From Planctomycetota bacterium (GTDB lineage Bacteria; Planctomycetota; Uabimicrobiia; Uabimicrobiales; Uabimicrobiaceae), in assembly GCA_029260735.1 (NCBI GenBank), contig JAJDCR010000154.1, positions 1 through 58,467 of the forward strand: DNA of 58,467 bases, written 5' to 3'. Numbering within the stretch: position 1 is the stretch's first letter; each line of letters begins with the position of its first letter. Both the position numbers and the translations under genes were made by a program. Shown piece after piece: positions 41,797 to 52,400 of this stretch. The notes under the pieces were generated by a model that saw nothing but the letters and a program-made list of their open reading frames with translations, made no database searches and was not told where the DNA came from.

Positions 41797-42534
41797 CTAG
41801 GCATCTGGTTCAACTCGAATAATAGTTACGGTAATGTTGTCGCTGGCACCATTTTGCATGGCTTGGGCAATCAGACTTTCTCCTATTATACTCAAACTTT
41901 TCTTTTGTCCTAGTATTTCAGCAATCTTAGGATCTTCGACTTCTTTATTTAAGCCGTCTGTGCAAAGCAAAATAATGTCACCTGATTTGAGGGGAGAAGA
42001 AAACAAGTCTGGTATCACAAAATCATTACGAGCACTGATTGTTCTTGTCAAAAGTTTTTGATTAGGATGAGTGTTGACTTCTTCTTTGGAAATGGCACCC
42101 ATCATAAATTGCTCAAAAGCGAGGGAATGATCCATCGTAATTTGAGAAAAACTTCCATCACGTAAAATATAGGCGCGGCTGTCCCCTATGTTGGCAATAA
42201 AATAATTTCCTTCTACTAACCAAAGTAGGGTCAGAGTTGTTGCCATGTGATGATACTTGGGTTGCTCAACAACTTTATCTTTTAGTACTTGAATGGCTTG
42301 AGTTAATAATTTAGGAAGATATGCTTTGGTTTGAGGGAGATCTTTTTTTTCTAAACTTTGAATGGATTGATGAATTGTTTGGCAGGTTAAGAGGCTTGCA
42401 ACATCAGCTCCATCATAACTACCTAAACCATCTGCGACCATGTAACATGAACAATTGTCATCACATATATAACTATCTTCATTGGTAAACTTGAAAGACC
42501 CAGGATGTGTTCCTGCCCATGACTCTAAATTCAT
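41797..42534 (-). CDS. PP2C-type Ser/Thr protein phosphatase
   Basis: 245 residues, the bacterial Stp/PppA type. Metal-site motifs are NEDSY near residue 19, VADGLGSYDGADVAS, IGDSRAYILRDG, LLCTDGLN and ASDNITV. It should dephosphorylate proteins phosphorylated by the Ser/Thr kinases encoded nearby. The usual VADGMGGH is VADGLGSY here. It is cotranscribed with dut. Confidence 0.93.
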   Translation of the reverse strand: MNLESWAGTHPGSFKFTNEDSYICDDNCSCYMVADGLGSYDGADVASLLTCQTIHQSIQSLEKKDLPQTKAYLPKLLTQAIQVLKDKVVEQPKYHHMATTLTLLWLVEGNYFIANIGDSRAYILRDGSFSQITMDHSLAFEQFMMGAISKEEVNTHPNQKLLTRTISARNDFVIPDLFSSPLKSGDIILLCTDGLNKEVEDPKIAEILGQKKSLSIIGESLIAQAMQNGASDNITVTIIRVEPDA

Positions 42535-42680
42535 AATCCATTTTTTCTAGATAAAGGAAGTTTCCCAATAATTTTAAGGAAACTTGAATGTTGAGAATGT
42601 AAGCTTTAAAATCAATACCAAATTAAAGGTACTTAAGTATTATACAAAATAACAGAAAGAGGACAAAGGAATTTTTATTC

Positions 42681-43952
42681 ATGGTGATGGAAGAAAATCA
42701 AATTGAAGTAGGGGAAGGCAAAACAAAAACTATAACTTATCTTATGTTTTTTTCTTTTGTTCTTTCTCTCTACATAGGAAATATACTATTTTGGACTTAT
42801 CCTTTGTTGCCCGATGAAAAAGTTTATTTTTGGACTATAGTTAGTTTTTACAAAGGTGAATTTCAAATTCATGCTCGCCAAGCTATGCTTCCTGGCTATC
42901 ACGCTTTAGCTGCAATATACTCTAAATTTATTGTGGGAGGAATGACTCCTTACACTCTCCGCTTGTTTTCTTCTATCTTGGGAATTTTTACCATCCTTGG
43001 ATTTTTTCTCCTGAGCTCAAGATACTCTCCCCAAAGGATTCGAGAAAGAACTTACCTCTTTGTTTTTTTTCCCATCATATTTCCGATGTTTTTTGTGATT
43101 TATACGGACGTTGCCGCTCTTCTTTTTGTCCTTTGGATGATGTTTTTTTATCATGAAAAAAGATTTTATCTCTCTGCTTTTTGCGGACTTCTCTCGGTCA
43201 CTATGAGACAAAATAACATTATCTGGGTGGGATTTATTTTTTCTTTAGCCGTTTTTGAGCAAAGCCCTCATCTTCTCCCTTGGACAAAGGAATTTTTTTC
43301 TAAGTCCCATTTCCAAAAAATTATCCGTAAACAGCTCCCCTATCTCTTCGTTTTTTTGGCGATGGCGGGATTCTTAATTTATAACAAGGGAATTGGGGTG
43401 GGAAAAATGATGCACTACTCTAGTTTAGGCCCTTTTGCCGGAAACATTTACCTATTCCTTTTTCTCTATGTTTTTTTTCTTCCCGCTACTCTTTGGAACC
43501 AAAAAGCGTCCCTCCGAGATTTTTTTCTATCTCCTCTTGGTTTTGCAATGAGTGCAATTCTTTTTGCCTTAGTTTTTTGGCATAACCTTATTGATCATCC
43601 TTATTTGCAAATAGAGAGCCTCAAAACTTTTTATTTTCGACATGGATTACTCCACTCTATTAACGAGAATACACTCCTTAAATCTTTGTATGCATTCTCT
43701 GTTGTTTTAGGCTTTGCTTCTTTCTGGGTAACCCCCCGCAATTATCTAAGATATCTTTTCTACCTATTTACCTATTTATTTGTAGCAACCAACTGGCATA
43801 CCGAACAGAGATATCTTCTCGTTCCTTTCTCCATCTGGTTGCTTATAATGCCCTCTCTTAGCAGAAGAGAAGAGATTATTAATATTGCGGTGAATTTGCT
43901 TTGGACAGGCTTGTTGTTGTGGTGGATACTGGGGTTTAATCGTTTCATTTAG
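42681..43952 (+). CDS. GT-C-fold membrane glycosyltransferase, ALG10/DIE2-like
   Basis: 423 residues with about ten membrane segments. After the first segment comes LLPDEKVYFWTIVSFYKGEFQIHARQAMLPGYH, with the early acidic pair expected of GT-C enzymes. YTDVAALLFVLWMMFFY and SVTMRQNNIIWVGFIFSL resemble the 'YTD' and 'RQTNIIWV' stretches of eukaryotic ALG10 (DIE2) alpha-1,2-glucosyltransferases. The donor is probably a polyprenyl-phosphate sugar. An ATG two codons on (42687) is an alternative start. Confidence 0.6.
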   Translation: MVMEENQIEVGEGKTKTITYLMFFSFVLSLYIGNILFWTYPLLPDEKVYFWTIVSFYKGEFQIHARQAMLPGYHALAAIYSKFIVGGMTPYTLRLFSSILGIFTILGFFLLSSRYSPQRIRERTYLFVFFPIIFPMFFVIYTDVAALLFVLWMMFFYHEKRFYLSAFCGLLSVTMRQNNIIWVGFIFSLAVFEQSPHLLPWTKEFFSKSHFQKIIRKQLPYLFVFLAMAGFLIYNKGIGVGKMMHYSSLGPFAGNIYLFLFLYVFFLPATLWNQKASLRDFFLSPLGFAMSAILFALVFWHNLIDHPYLQIESLKTFYFRHGLLHSINENTLLKSLYAFSVVLGFASFWVTPRNYLRYLFYLFTYLFVATNWHTEQRYLLVPFSIWLLIMPSLSRREEIINIAVNLLWTGLLLWWILGFNRFI

Positions 43953-44029
43953 GCTCAGAAAAGCAAAAAAAACAAGAACTTTGCCTTCGCGAAGATGACA
44001 AAATGAAAAGATAAATAAAGCCAAAAAAA

Positions 44030-44054
44030 AACCACGCAATTTGCGTGGTTTTAA
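44030..44054. terminator. Bidirectional intrinsic terminator
   Basis: AACCACGCAA and TTGCGTGGTT form a 10-base-pair stem preceded by an A-run and followed by TTTT. It lies between the convergent GT-C and MORN genes and can act on both strands. Confidence 0.75.
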
Positions 44055-44133
44055 CTCAGTTTATAGATAAGAGGGCTAAATTAAAAAAACTTAGCTTATA
44101 GACTGTTTTTTAGGAGTTAATCTCAAATATTTC

Positions 44134-44484
44134 TTAGCGCTGCTCGACTAGCTCATCGTTTTCCCAAAGGCCTTCAATGCTTGTTCCATCGGAGTAGTAT
44201 CGAATGCCGTGTCCATGCATGTAGCCGTCTTTGAATTCTCCGACGTATTTCTCTCCAGAAGCAAAGCTAAAAGAGCCTTGTCCGTGCATGTAGCCATCTT
44301 TGAATTCTCCGACGTACTTGTCACCCATTGCAAAGATGTAGGTTCCTTCGCCATGGAATTGACCATCTTTGAATTCACCGTTGTAAACATTTCCTTGATC
44401 GTCGTAGAAAGAGCCTTTTTCTGCACGATTACAAGCCACAAAACAAAGCATCAATGCTATTAGGATGCAATTAATAGTTCTCAT
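44134..44484 (-). CDS. MORN-repeat lipoprotein
   Basis: 116 residues. Signal with lipobox FVAC (Cys at residue 18). Four MORN repeats follow, e.g. 'YNGEFKDGQFHGEGTYIF', 'YVGEFKDGYMHGQGSFSF', 'YVGEFKDGYMHGHGIRYY'. Two of them are almost identical in DNA as well (CTTTGAATTCTCCGACGTA twice), pointing to recent internal duplication. MORN modules bind membranes or serve as scaffolds; no specific role can be given. Confidence 0.85.
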   Translation of the reverse strand: MRTINCILIALMLCFVACNRAEKGSFYDDQGNVYNGEFKDGQFHGEGTYIFAMGDKYVGEFKDGYMHGQGSFSFASGEKYVGEFKDGYMHGHGIRYYSDGTSIEGLWENDELVEQR

Positions 44485-45017
44485 AAGTATTCTCCTTTAG
44501 TTTTCTATTGGGTGAGCTACCAAAAGTTTTTGATACCCCACTTAATCTTCTTTTTCCCATTTTATTTGGATATTTGTTTATAGTTAATTTGTGTTTTTAT
44601 TTTGTTATCTGCCTTTTATATAAAGCAAAAAATGGGCCAAAAGGTTCATTTTATTTTTTTATTTATCTGTGATTCTCTTTAAGTTTTTTATAGCAATTGA
44701 TTTAAGTATTTTTATTTGGGGAGAAAAGTGTTTTCTTGTACTTACTCATTTTTTATTTCTTTCATTTTTACCGAGGAAATACCAGAAATCTGGCAGTTGT
44801 CTGGAGACGTTTTGCCAAATTTCTGGCACTTTGAGAGATAACTTCGAAGAAGGATTATTTTTCAATCTGGACACGAAGTCTTTTCTTCAAGTATAATCAA
44901 GGGACTTTCGATAAAAAAATTTGAATACGAAAAAAAATTTCCCAAGGACTTTGCAGGAAACTCCCCATATCATTTTATAGAAATTTTTGAATAGATTTGC
45001 AGATAGGATGCTAATAA
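44485..45017. other. 533-base AT-rich intergenic region with a stem-loop
   Basis: It separates the divergent MORN and histidine kinase genes. One clear stem, CCAGAAATCTGGCA (44782-44795) with TGCCAAATTTCTGG (44813-44826), has 13 of 14 pairs. It could be an operator or small structured RNA; neither is supported further. No confident sigma-54 promoter (GG-N10-GC) was found, although the downstream regulator is of NtrC type. Confidence 0.4.
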
Positions 45018-47027
45018 ATGACTTTTAAACTTGTTGTGGTGAATGGAGAGCAAAAAGGCAACGAGCTTGTCATCAACAAAAATAAAGAAATCTATATTGG
45101 TAGAGGCGAAGATTGTGATTTGCAGCTTAATGATAATAGTATTTCCCGACATCATAGTAGTGTTTGGAAAGAAGGGGGAGCTATTTGGATTAAAGATGGT
45201 GAGAGTGTCAATGGTACTTTTGTCAATAGCACTAAAATTGAAAAGAAAAGAGAGCTAGTACTCGGAGATTTTATCAAAATAGGGGGGATTAAAATCCAGG
45301 TCGATAGAGTACTTCCTTATACAAACCCTGAATCTTTAGACCAGTCACGTGTTTTTTACCGAAAAGACAGGGAAGATCCGACTTTTTCTATGCAGTCTGT
45401 TGATCCAATTAAAATTGAACGAGATTTGTTTATCCTACATCGAATAGGAAAACTAACCCAACAAGAACATAACATTCCCGATATGTTTGCTTCTCTCTTG
45501 GAAATTCTTATTTATCACATGGACATCTCACGTGGATGTATTGTTTTACGTGTTTCCCAGGATAAAAATAATCCTATTATGATCTACCGCTCATTCAACG
45601 AAAGAGAAAAATCTTTCAATGAAGAAGTTTTTTCTCTCAACAGAACTTTTCTTCAGAATGCTTTACTCAATGGACAGGGGGCGGTTCGAGCAGCTTCTTC
45701 GGGAAGAATTTCGACAAAAAAACCTCAAAAAGACAGAAACTCTCTGATTTGTTCTCCTATTGAAGGTCATACAGATATTGTCGGAGTTATCTACATTGAG
45801 TCTTCTTCTCAAAACTTGACTTTAGGAAAACAAGACTTGGATCTTTTAACGGCAATTGGGAGACAAGCGGGGTTAGCCTTAGAAAGAGCTCTTTTAGAAG
45901 AAAAGCTGAAAGCTTCTGAGCAACACTACAGATCAATCTATCAATCTATAATTGAACACTCATGGGATGTTATTTATCGACAAGACTTAGATAAATCTTT
46001 TATTTTGATTAGTCCTGCGATTAAAAAACTTTTAGGGAATTCTCCCAAAGAATTTATAGAAAATCATAAACTCTGGGAAGAAAAGGTTTACAGCCAAGAT
46101 CGTAAGCTTATGAAAAGTAAAAAAGACCAAGTTTTTGAAGGCCAAGAGTATACTTTAAAGTACCGAATGGAAAGAAAAAAGAAAGAATTTTTATGGGTGG
46201 AGGAGACTTGCTATCCTATTAAAGATATCAATGGAAATATTATCTGCATCCAGGGTTTTGTTAAAGATATTACAGAGACAAAACTTTTAGAGGAGCAACT
46301 GAAGCATAAAGAACACCTTGCTTTATTGGGAGAGTTCTCGGCTGGGATGGCCCATGAGGTTCGAAATCCACTTTCTGCTATGGCGGGCTTTGCTGAGCTT
46401 CTTAAAAGAAAGGTCGAGAAAAATCAAACCAAAGAATTGGTTGAAAAACTTTTGACGGAAATCGAATCTTTAAATACAATTGTCAATGACATTCTCGCCT
46501 ATGCTAGGGAAGGAAGATATCAGCCAAAAGCTACTCCTATTTTTTCTTTTTTGAAAGATGTATTGAGTTTGGCTTTACCCAAGGAAACCGTAGATAAAAT
46601 AGAAGTGAAAATTTCCTTAGACCCTAAAGTTCCGACTCTTTTTATTGATCCGCAGGAAATGAAAAAAGTCCTCGTCAACTTAATTAAAAATGGAGTCGAG
46701 GCTATGGCCCCCTTTTCTAATAGTAATAAGAAGAAGAGGAAGGTTTTGACAATTCAAACAACAATCAATAATGAAGAAACTATTCTAAGCATTTCAGACA
46801 CGGGGGATGGCATTCGAGAAGACCTCTCTCAAAGTGGGAAAATTTTTCAGCCGTTTTTTACGACCCGAGAAAATGGCACGGGTCTTGGTTTAGCAATCGC
46901 TTTAAAAATCATAGAGACGCATGGGGCTCAGCTTCGTATGGAATCGCAGTCTACGGTAGGAACTAAAATGTCAATAGTCTTCCCGATGAAGAAAGAAAAA
47001 GAAAATGACCAAAATCTTAGTCGTTGA
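45018..47027 (+). CDS. Sensor histidine kinase: FHA-GAF-PAS-HisKA-HATPase
   Basis: 669 residues, no membrane segment. FHA domain 4-95 (IYIGRGEDCDLQLNDNSISRHHS, NGTFVNS), GAF about 145-295, PAS about 310-425 with a PAC-like end (IQGFVKDITETK), HisKA with His446 in MAHEVRNPLSAM, then HATPase (NLIKNGVEAM, SDTGDGI, NGTGLGLAIALKI). The FHA domain should bind a phosphothreonine protein, which would link this two-component pair to Ser/Thr kinase signalling. The end overlaps the regulator gene by 23 bases. Confidence 0.94.
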   Translation: MTFKLVVVNGEQKGNELVINKNKEIYIGRGEDCDLQLNDNSISRHHSSVWKEGGAIWIKDGESVNGTFVNSTKIEKKRELVLGDFIKIGGIKIQVDRVLPYTNPESLDQSRVFYRKDREDPTFSMQSVDPIKIERDLFILHRIGKLTQQEHNIPDMFASLLEILIYHMDISRGCIVLRVSQDKNNPIMIYRSFNEREKSFNEEVFSLNRTFLQNALLNGQGAVRAASSGRISTKKPQKDRNSLICSPIEGHTDIVGVIYIESSSQNLTLGKQDLDLLTAIGRQAGLALERALLEEKLKASEQHYRSIYQSIIEHSWDVIYRQDLDKSFILISPAIKKLLGNSPKEFIENHKLWEEKVYSQDRKLMKSKKDQVFEGQEYTLKYRMERKKKEFLWVEETCYPIKDINGNIICIQGFVKDITETKLLEEQLKHKEHLALLGEFSAGMAHEVRNPLSAMAGFAELLKRKVEKNQTKELVEKLLTEIESLNTIVNDILAYAREGRYQPKATPIFSFLKDVLSLALPKETVDKIEVKISLDPKVPTLFIDPQEMKKVLVNLIKNGVEAMAPFSNSNKKKRKVLTIQTTINNEETILSISDTGDGIREDLSQSGKIFQPFFTTRENGTGLGLAIALKIIETHGAQLRMESQSTVGTKMSIVFPMKKEKENDQNLSR

Positions 47028-48333
47028 CGATAAAAAAAGTATGCGTGACATGATTAGTTTGGTTCTCATAGAAAAGGGCTACGAAACTTTTTCTTGTGGT
47101 TCTGTGGGAGAAGCTGTAAAGTTGCTTAAGAAAGAGAAAGTGGATATCTTGATTACAGATATGAAGATGCCTCGGGTGGGAGGAATGGAGCTTCTTGCGA
47201 AATTACCGGAAGTTTCTCCTACGACGGCTGCGATTATGATTACTGCTCATGGTACCATTCAGGATGCTGTTAGCGCGATGAAGTTGGGAGCGGTTGATTT
47301 TATTGAAAAGCCCTTCTCTATTGAGGAGCTGGAGAAAAAAATTTCTCAACTAATTGATAAACGAAAATTTCAAGAGCAAAAAGAAGATGAAATTTTTAAT
47401 TTAGTTGGCCAAAGTGAACCGATGCAAAAACTACGTTCTCTGATTGAAAAAGTAGCTTCAGCAACATCTTCTGTTCTTATTATTGGGGAGAGTGGAACGG
47501 GTAAAGAGCTTGTGGCAAGAGAGATTCACGGTAGTAGTGAAAGAAAGAATTCTAAATTTATTGCTGTTAATTGTAGTGCTTTGGTAGAAACTCTGCTCGA
47601 AAATGAACTATTTGGTCATGAAAAAGGAGCTTACACGGGAGCAGAAAGCATGAAAAAAGGACGTTTTGAGCTCGCAGATAAAGGGTCACTTTTTTTAGAT
47701 GAAATTGCGGAAATGCCTTACAACCTCCAAGCAAAATTTCTCCGAGTGTTGCAAGAAAAAAACTTTGAGCGAGTAGGAGGAACCGAAAGTATTTCCGTCG
47801 ATGTTAGAATTATTGCTGCCACGAATAAGGATCTTTCTCTTTTGGTTAAAGAAGGAAAATTTAGAGAGGATCTTTATTATCGTCTTAATGTGATTACAAT
47901 TAAAGTACCAACTTTACGAGAAAGAAAAGGGGATATCACAGCACTGAGTAACTATTATCTTAGTCGCGATGCCAATAAAAAAAATATCAATATGGCTTTT
48001 TCTCCTAAAGCGATGGGCTATCTCCAGGCTTACTCCTGGCCAGGAAATATCCGTCAATTGAAAAATGTTATTGAGCGAGGGGTTATTTTAGCCGAGCAAG
48101 AAAATTTTACGACAAACGAGCTTCCTCCCGAAATATGGGAAGAGCTGAATCTGATAGAAAAAAGCGAAGAAGGAAATTTAAATATCACCGAACAGCTCGA
48201 ACTGATAGAGAAAGAGTCCATACGCCAAGTTTTAGAAAAACACAACGGAAACCAAACAAAGGCTGCAAAAGAACTAGGTCTAGGCCGAACCGCTCTTCAG
48301 TACAAAATGAAAAAGTACGGACTTAGTAAGTGA
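47005..48333 (+). CDS. NtrC-family sigma-54-dependent response regulator
   Basis: 442 residues. Receiver domain with Asp52 in LITDMKMPR, Thr in MITAHG and Lys in IEKPF. The AAA+ domain has Walker A GESGTGKE, ELFGHEKGAYTGA (the GAFTGA loop with Tyr for Phe), Walker B GSLFLDEIAEM and R-finger region YYRLNV. The C-terminal Fis-type helix-turn-helix is EKHNGNQTKAAKELGLGRTALQYKMKKYGL. It activates sigma-54 promoters when phosphorylated by the kinase encoded just before. Targets are unknown. Confidence 0.96.
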   Translation: MTKILVVDDKKSMRDMISLVLIEKGYETFSCGSVGEAVKLLKKEKVDILITDMKMPRVGGMELLAKLPEVSPTTAAIMITAHGTIQDAVSAMKLGAVDFIEKPFSIEELEKKISQLIDKRKFQEQKEDEIFNLVGQSEPMQKLRSLIEKVASATSSVLIIGESGTGKELVAREIHGSSERKNSKFIAVNCSALVETLLENELFGHEKGAYTGAESMKKGRFELADKGSLFLDEIAEMPYNLQAKFLRVLQEKNFERVGGTESISVDVRIIAATNKDLSLLVKEGKFREDLYYRLNVITIKVPTLRERKGDITALSNYYLSRDANKKNINMAFSPKAMGYLQAYSWPGNIRQLKNVIERGVILAEQENFTTNELPPEIWEELNLIEKSEEGNLNITEQLELIEKESIRQVLEKHNGNQTKAAKELGLGRTALQYKMKKYGLSK

Positions 48334-48345
48334 GGAAGGTTGTTT

Positions 48346-48532
48346 TAGAAGACGTTTGCGGACGCCCACAAGGGGCTCACCGCACGTCCCTACATCCTTA
48401 AACAAAACGTTATTATTGTTTTGTCAGCTATTAACTATGTTGTTCCAACAACGGATATTTCCCCCTTCAAATATTCGCAAAACCTGTAGGGACGTGCGGT
48501 GAGCCCCTTGTGGGCGTCCGTAACGTCTTCTA
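48346..48532. repeat. MITE-like inverted-repeat element, family A-related copy 3
   Basis: TAGAAGACGTTTGCGGACGC at the left and GCGTCCGTAACGTCTTCTA at the right are the outer parts of inverted arms about 48 bases long; inner ends are GTCCCTACA and TGTAGGGAC, as in copies 1 and 2. The centre differs from those copies. It lies in the 277-base gap between the regulator and membrane protein genes; the rest of the gap holds only the ribosome site region of the next gene. Confidence 0.8.
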
Positions 48533-48610
48533 AAGGATATATTAATCTTTAAAAGCCTTCCCTGCTATACCTAATCCCCCAAACACTAAAAAATACAAAG
48601 GACTTTATGT

Positions 48611-49390
48611 ATGGAAGAATCAGAAGAATCAGAAAAAACAGAGAAAACAGAGAAAGAATCCCCGGAGAGTTTTATTTTTTTTGAGTCTCCTACCGTAGAG
48701 CAAAGACGGCAAAGGATGAAAACCTATAGCTGGGGAGAGATTTTGCTAAAAGAGAGAGAGTATCTTTTTGAGGCGATCTACAATGACGAAAGTTTAAGTA
48801 ATAAAATTCGCTACTTTCTTGTTCGTTCGCTTATCTTCTTTGTTGTTTACGGAGTGGTTATTGGACAAGCTTGGAGTTTAGCACAGCTCCCTTCTATCGC
48901 TGGAAAAATCCCTCTACTCTTTTTTGTTCTAACGTTTATCTCTCTTCCTTTGCTCTATGCTTTTAATATTTTTTTAGGATCAAGATTATCTTTTGGCCAG
49001 ACAGTTGCTCTAATGGCGATAGGAAATTACCTTATTGGATTTGCCTTAATCGCTTTTTCTCCCATGACCTTACTTTTTGTTCTTTTTTCTGGAAATCCAA
49101 TTTTTATCAATATTCTGAATATCGTCGTGATAATGATTGCAACAGGTCTTGGCCTTGCTCTTATTTGGAACGCAATCGAGTATTTTATTTCTAGAAATGG
49201 ATACGAACCTCATCTTATGCTTTTGAAGATATGGACTTTTCTCTACGTCTTTGTAGGCTTACAAGTTTTTTGGTCATTACGGATGTTATTAAGCATGGGA
49301 AAGCTAGAGGCATTAGACCGTTTAGAGACAGAATGGAATTTCTATGAGGCACTCTACCTTCTTGTAAAAGGTTTCTTGGCCTCATCTTGA
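48611..49390 (+). CDS. Hypothetical membrane protein (259 aa)
   Basis: Not recognised. The N-terminus (1-25) is almost entirely Glu/Ser/Lys/Thr (EESEESEKTEKTEKESPES). A soluble helix follows (WGEILLKEREYLFEAIYND), then five or six membrane segments (from about residue 70: SLIFFVVYGVVIGQAW ... LLFFVLTFISLPLLYAFNIF ... ). The layout resembles small Yip1-like membrane proteins but no motif is decisive. It lies 45 bases before the TamB-like gene on the same strand and could be co-expressed with it. Confidence 0.65.
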   Translation: MEESEESEKTEKTEKESPESFIFFESPTVEQRRQRMKTYSWGEILLKEREYLFEAIYNDESLSNKIRYFLVRSLIFFVVYGVVIGQAWSLAQLPSIAGKIPLLFFVLTFISLPLLYAFNIFLGSRLSFGQTVALMAIGNYLIGFALIAFSPMTLLFVLFSGNPIFINILNIVVIMIATGLGLALIWNAIEYFISRNGYEPHLMLLKIWTFLYVFVGLQVFWSLRMLLSMGKLEALDRLETEWNFYEALYLLVKGFLASS

Positions 49391-49435
49391 GATCATAAAG
49401 TCATGAAATCATAAAGTCACCATTTTGAGGAACAA

Positions 49436-52400
49436 ATGACAAAAAAGAAAGGCTTAATCTCCTTTATCATCTATTGGTTAACTCTTCCCAATCGATTAAT
49501 TCGTAAAAAAAGTTTTTGGGTTATTGCAATACTTGCCTTTTACTTCTTTAAGGTTTCCCTACTCTCAGGAATTGTGACAGACTTTCTGGAGGATGCTATT
49601 GACCAAGGAGTGGGGTTAAATATTGCCATCGACCGCTTTGAGGGGAGTATCATTACTAGTGTAGCTCTTAAGGGAATAGCTTTAGAGGAGGAGAGCTTAC
49701 TGGATGTGGGAGAAAGCCTTCTCGAATTAAAGATTGATATTCTGCAGACTGATCCTCCTCCTATTGATGCCTTAAAAATAGAAGAAGTTTCTGTTCATTA
49801 CAATTTTCTAGCGCCTCTTTTTGGAGGACGAATACTAAATAAAATTGTCCTTCGAGAAGCTAACTTGGGAATTAAGCTAGAGAAAGTGAATGCTTCTCCC
49901 TCTGAACCTTCTGCCCCCTTATCTTTAGATTTTTTTAAAGAGGTGGATTTTGCCACTTTAATTGAGCATAGTCCAGATATAGAGATAGATAATATTAGTT
50001 TCTCTTTCCAAGCACCCGGGCAAAGTGCTCAAGTTAAAAACTTTAGCTTTCATCATTTACAAAAAGAGGGTTTTCTACGACTGGAGTACCTTCTTATTGA
50101 AGAGGAAGGCAAAGATTCTCAGGAAATTTCTGATGTAGATATTGAGTGGACCTTTCAAAACAAAAAACTGACTCTAGAAAAGCTTTCTTTGAATATCACC
50201 GGCTATCCTCGAAACCCCTTCTCTTTGGCTCAGCCGTTTACGATTGATTTATCTGAGATAGGGGTTTATCTGGCAGACTTGAATTTTCTTTTGCCGGGAA
50301 CAGAGATTCAAGGAGGGATTAGTCTAGAGGATGGACTCAAAATAGAAATGCAGCGCTGCCAAGTAAAGCTAAAAGAAGTTCTTCCTCTTTTTTTTCCGGT
50401 AAATCAGGAACAGGTTATTCCTGATCTTAAGATTATTTCTCTGCTTCACATTCCTCAGTGGGACATTAGGCAGTTGCAGGGAAATTTACTTTTTCAGCTA
50501 GGCGAGGCAGTCTCTGATATTTTTCCTCCCTTGCAAAGCAAAGAAGAAGATCGAGTTCTTTTTCACTTAAGCGTGGAAGATCTTTCGGCTTTAGAGAAAA
50601 TAGTTCCTCAGCCTAAAAAAATGGGGTTGGGAGGAGGTTTACGGATATACAATAATCTTCGTATGCCATCAGAAACTATTTTTTCTAGGGGAGAGATCCA
50701 GACAAATAAATTAAAAGTATTGCATAATTACTTACCCGATGTGAAGGGAAAATGGGATTTTTCGTTTACTCCCTCAAGTAATCAAGTAGAGCTTTCCCAA
50801 GGAGAACTTAGTTGGGGAGATATAGTTTGCCAAGCTCAGGGAAAAATTGATTTAGAGCAAAAAGAGCCTTTTCTGGTACAGGGGAAAGTAGATTGCTCTG
50901 ATTTTTCCTCTTTTTCCTCTTACGTTCCTGGACTAGGGGGGGCTTTACACACTCAATTTGACTTGGCTGGTTATATTCCCAGCCCCTTAGCATTGGAGCC
51001 AAAACTAGATTTATCTGTTAAACATGAGCTAAATATAGACAATCTTTCTTGGCAAGAAAAAAAATGGGGAGACTTCGGATGGAGAGGGAGTTACTCAGGA
51101 ACAGAAAAGGAATTCTCTTTATCAGAAGGCCAATTTACTTGGAATGGAGAGGAAATCTTACGCGCCCAAGGGCGGTTTAGCCAAACTCTTGGGGAAGAGC
51201 ATTCTCTTCATTTAAATTTTTCTCTCTCTGAGTTAGAAAAACGCTTGGCTTTCTTGGATCTCCCTTTTTCTTCTCGGGTGTCGGGAGCCTTGTCAGGAGA
51301 AGTTCATCTAAAAGCAAACTCCTCTTTAGACAAAGGAAAAGCTCATTTCACTGTTCGTTTAAAGGAGGGGGCTCTAGATGGAGTTCCTTTTCAAGAGCTT
51401 AAGTTAGTCGCAGAAACTACTCTTTCTCCTCAAGGGCTTCAACTGAGAAAACTGGCTTTCTTTTGGGATGGAAAAAAACTTATAGAGGTTTCTGGTCAGT
51501 GGAAACGACTTCAGTACATCTCTCAGCTTAAGACACAACTCTTTCTTCCTCATATTCCTCTGACTTTGTGGAAAAAATACCAACTAGAGCCTCTCGCCGG
51601 AAGACTTCTCCTCCAAGCTCAGGTAAAATTAGGGAGCGAGATGAATTTTTCTCAGGGGCAAACGCAAATAAAAGTAGGCTGGAAAAACAGTCGATCTCCA
51701 GAAATTCCCTACGATGAGTTAAAACTAGCAACAAAAGGGAAATGGAATTCTCGTCAAATTAAGGTGGAAAATTTTACCTTGCGTCTGGAGGATAAAATTT
51801 TTCTCCAAACAAAAGCTCAGTATAATCTTAAAAGCCAAGAACTCCAAACTCGGTTCCAATGGAAAATTCGAGATCTAAAAGATCAACTAGTCGCTTTTCA
51901 ACCGGAGTTAGAAAAAACTCCTATCTCAGGAGATTTTCTAGGAAAGCTAAGTTACCAAGGTATTATCGAAGAAAATATGCTAAATTCTCTTGGGAAGCTC
52001 CAACTGTGGTTAGCTCTAAAGACAGACTCTACCGAAGCTTCTTACAAGAAACTGGCTCTTTCTCTCAAAGTTGAACAACGACAAAAACAGATTAAGCTCT
52101 CTTCTTTACAGGCTAAGTTCGATGAGCAAGTCATCCTGCAAAGTACTGGAAAAATAGAACTAGAGAGAGACTTTCCTTTTCAAGGAAAAATTACAAGTAA
52201 AATTCCTAAAATATCGACTTATCTTGCCTTGTTTTTTCCCCAGTCTCCCCTTCGTGAGGGGGATTTAAGTTTAGATTGGCAGTTTCAAGGGAAAGGGCCG
52301 GATCTAGAAAGAGGAAAAATATTTTCTGAGCTTAATCTAGGACTTAAGAAAGCTACTATGCAAGGGAAAGAGCTTCCCGAGATTGCCTTGCATAAAACCG

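Noticed and set aside
44669..44896. A 75-residue open frame in the gap before the histidine kinase
   Set aside because: It is composed mostly of AT-rich hydrophobic codons, covers a stem-loop and has no ribosome binding site or recognisable domain.
44740..44900. A sigma-54 promoter in front of the histidine kinase operon
   Set aside because: TGGCA words occur but none is followed by GC at the required 10-base spacing between GG and GC.
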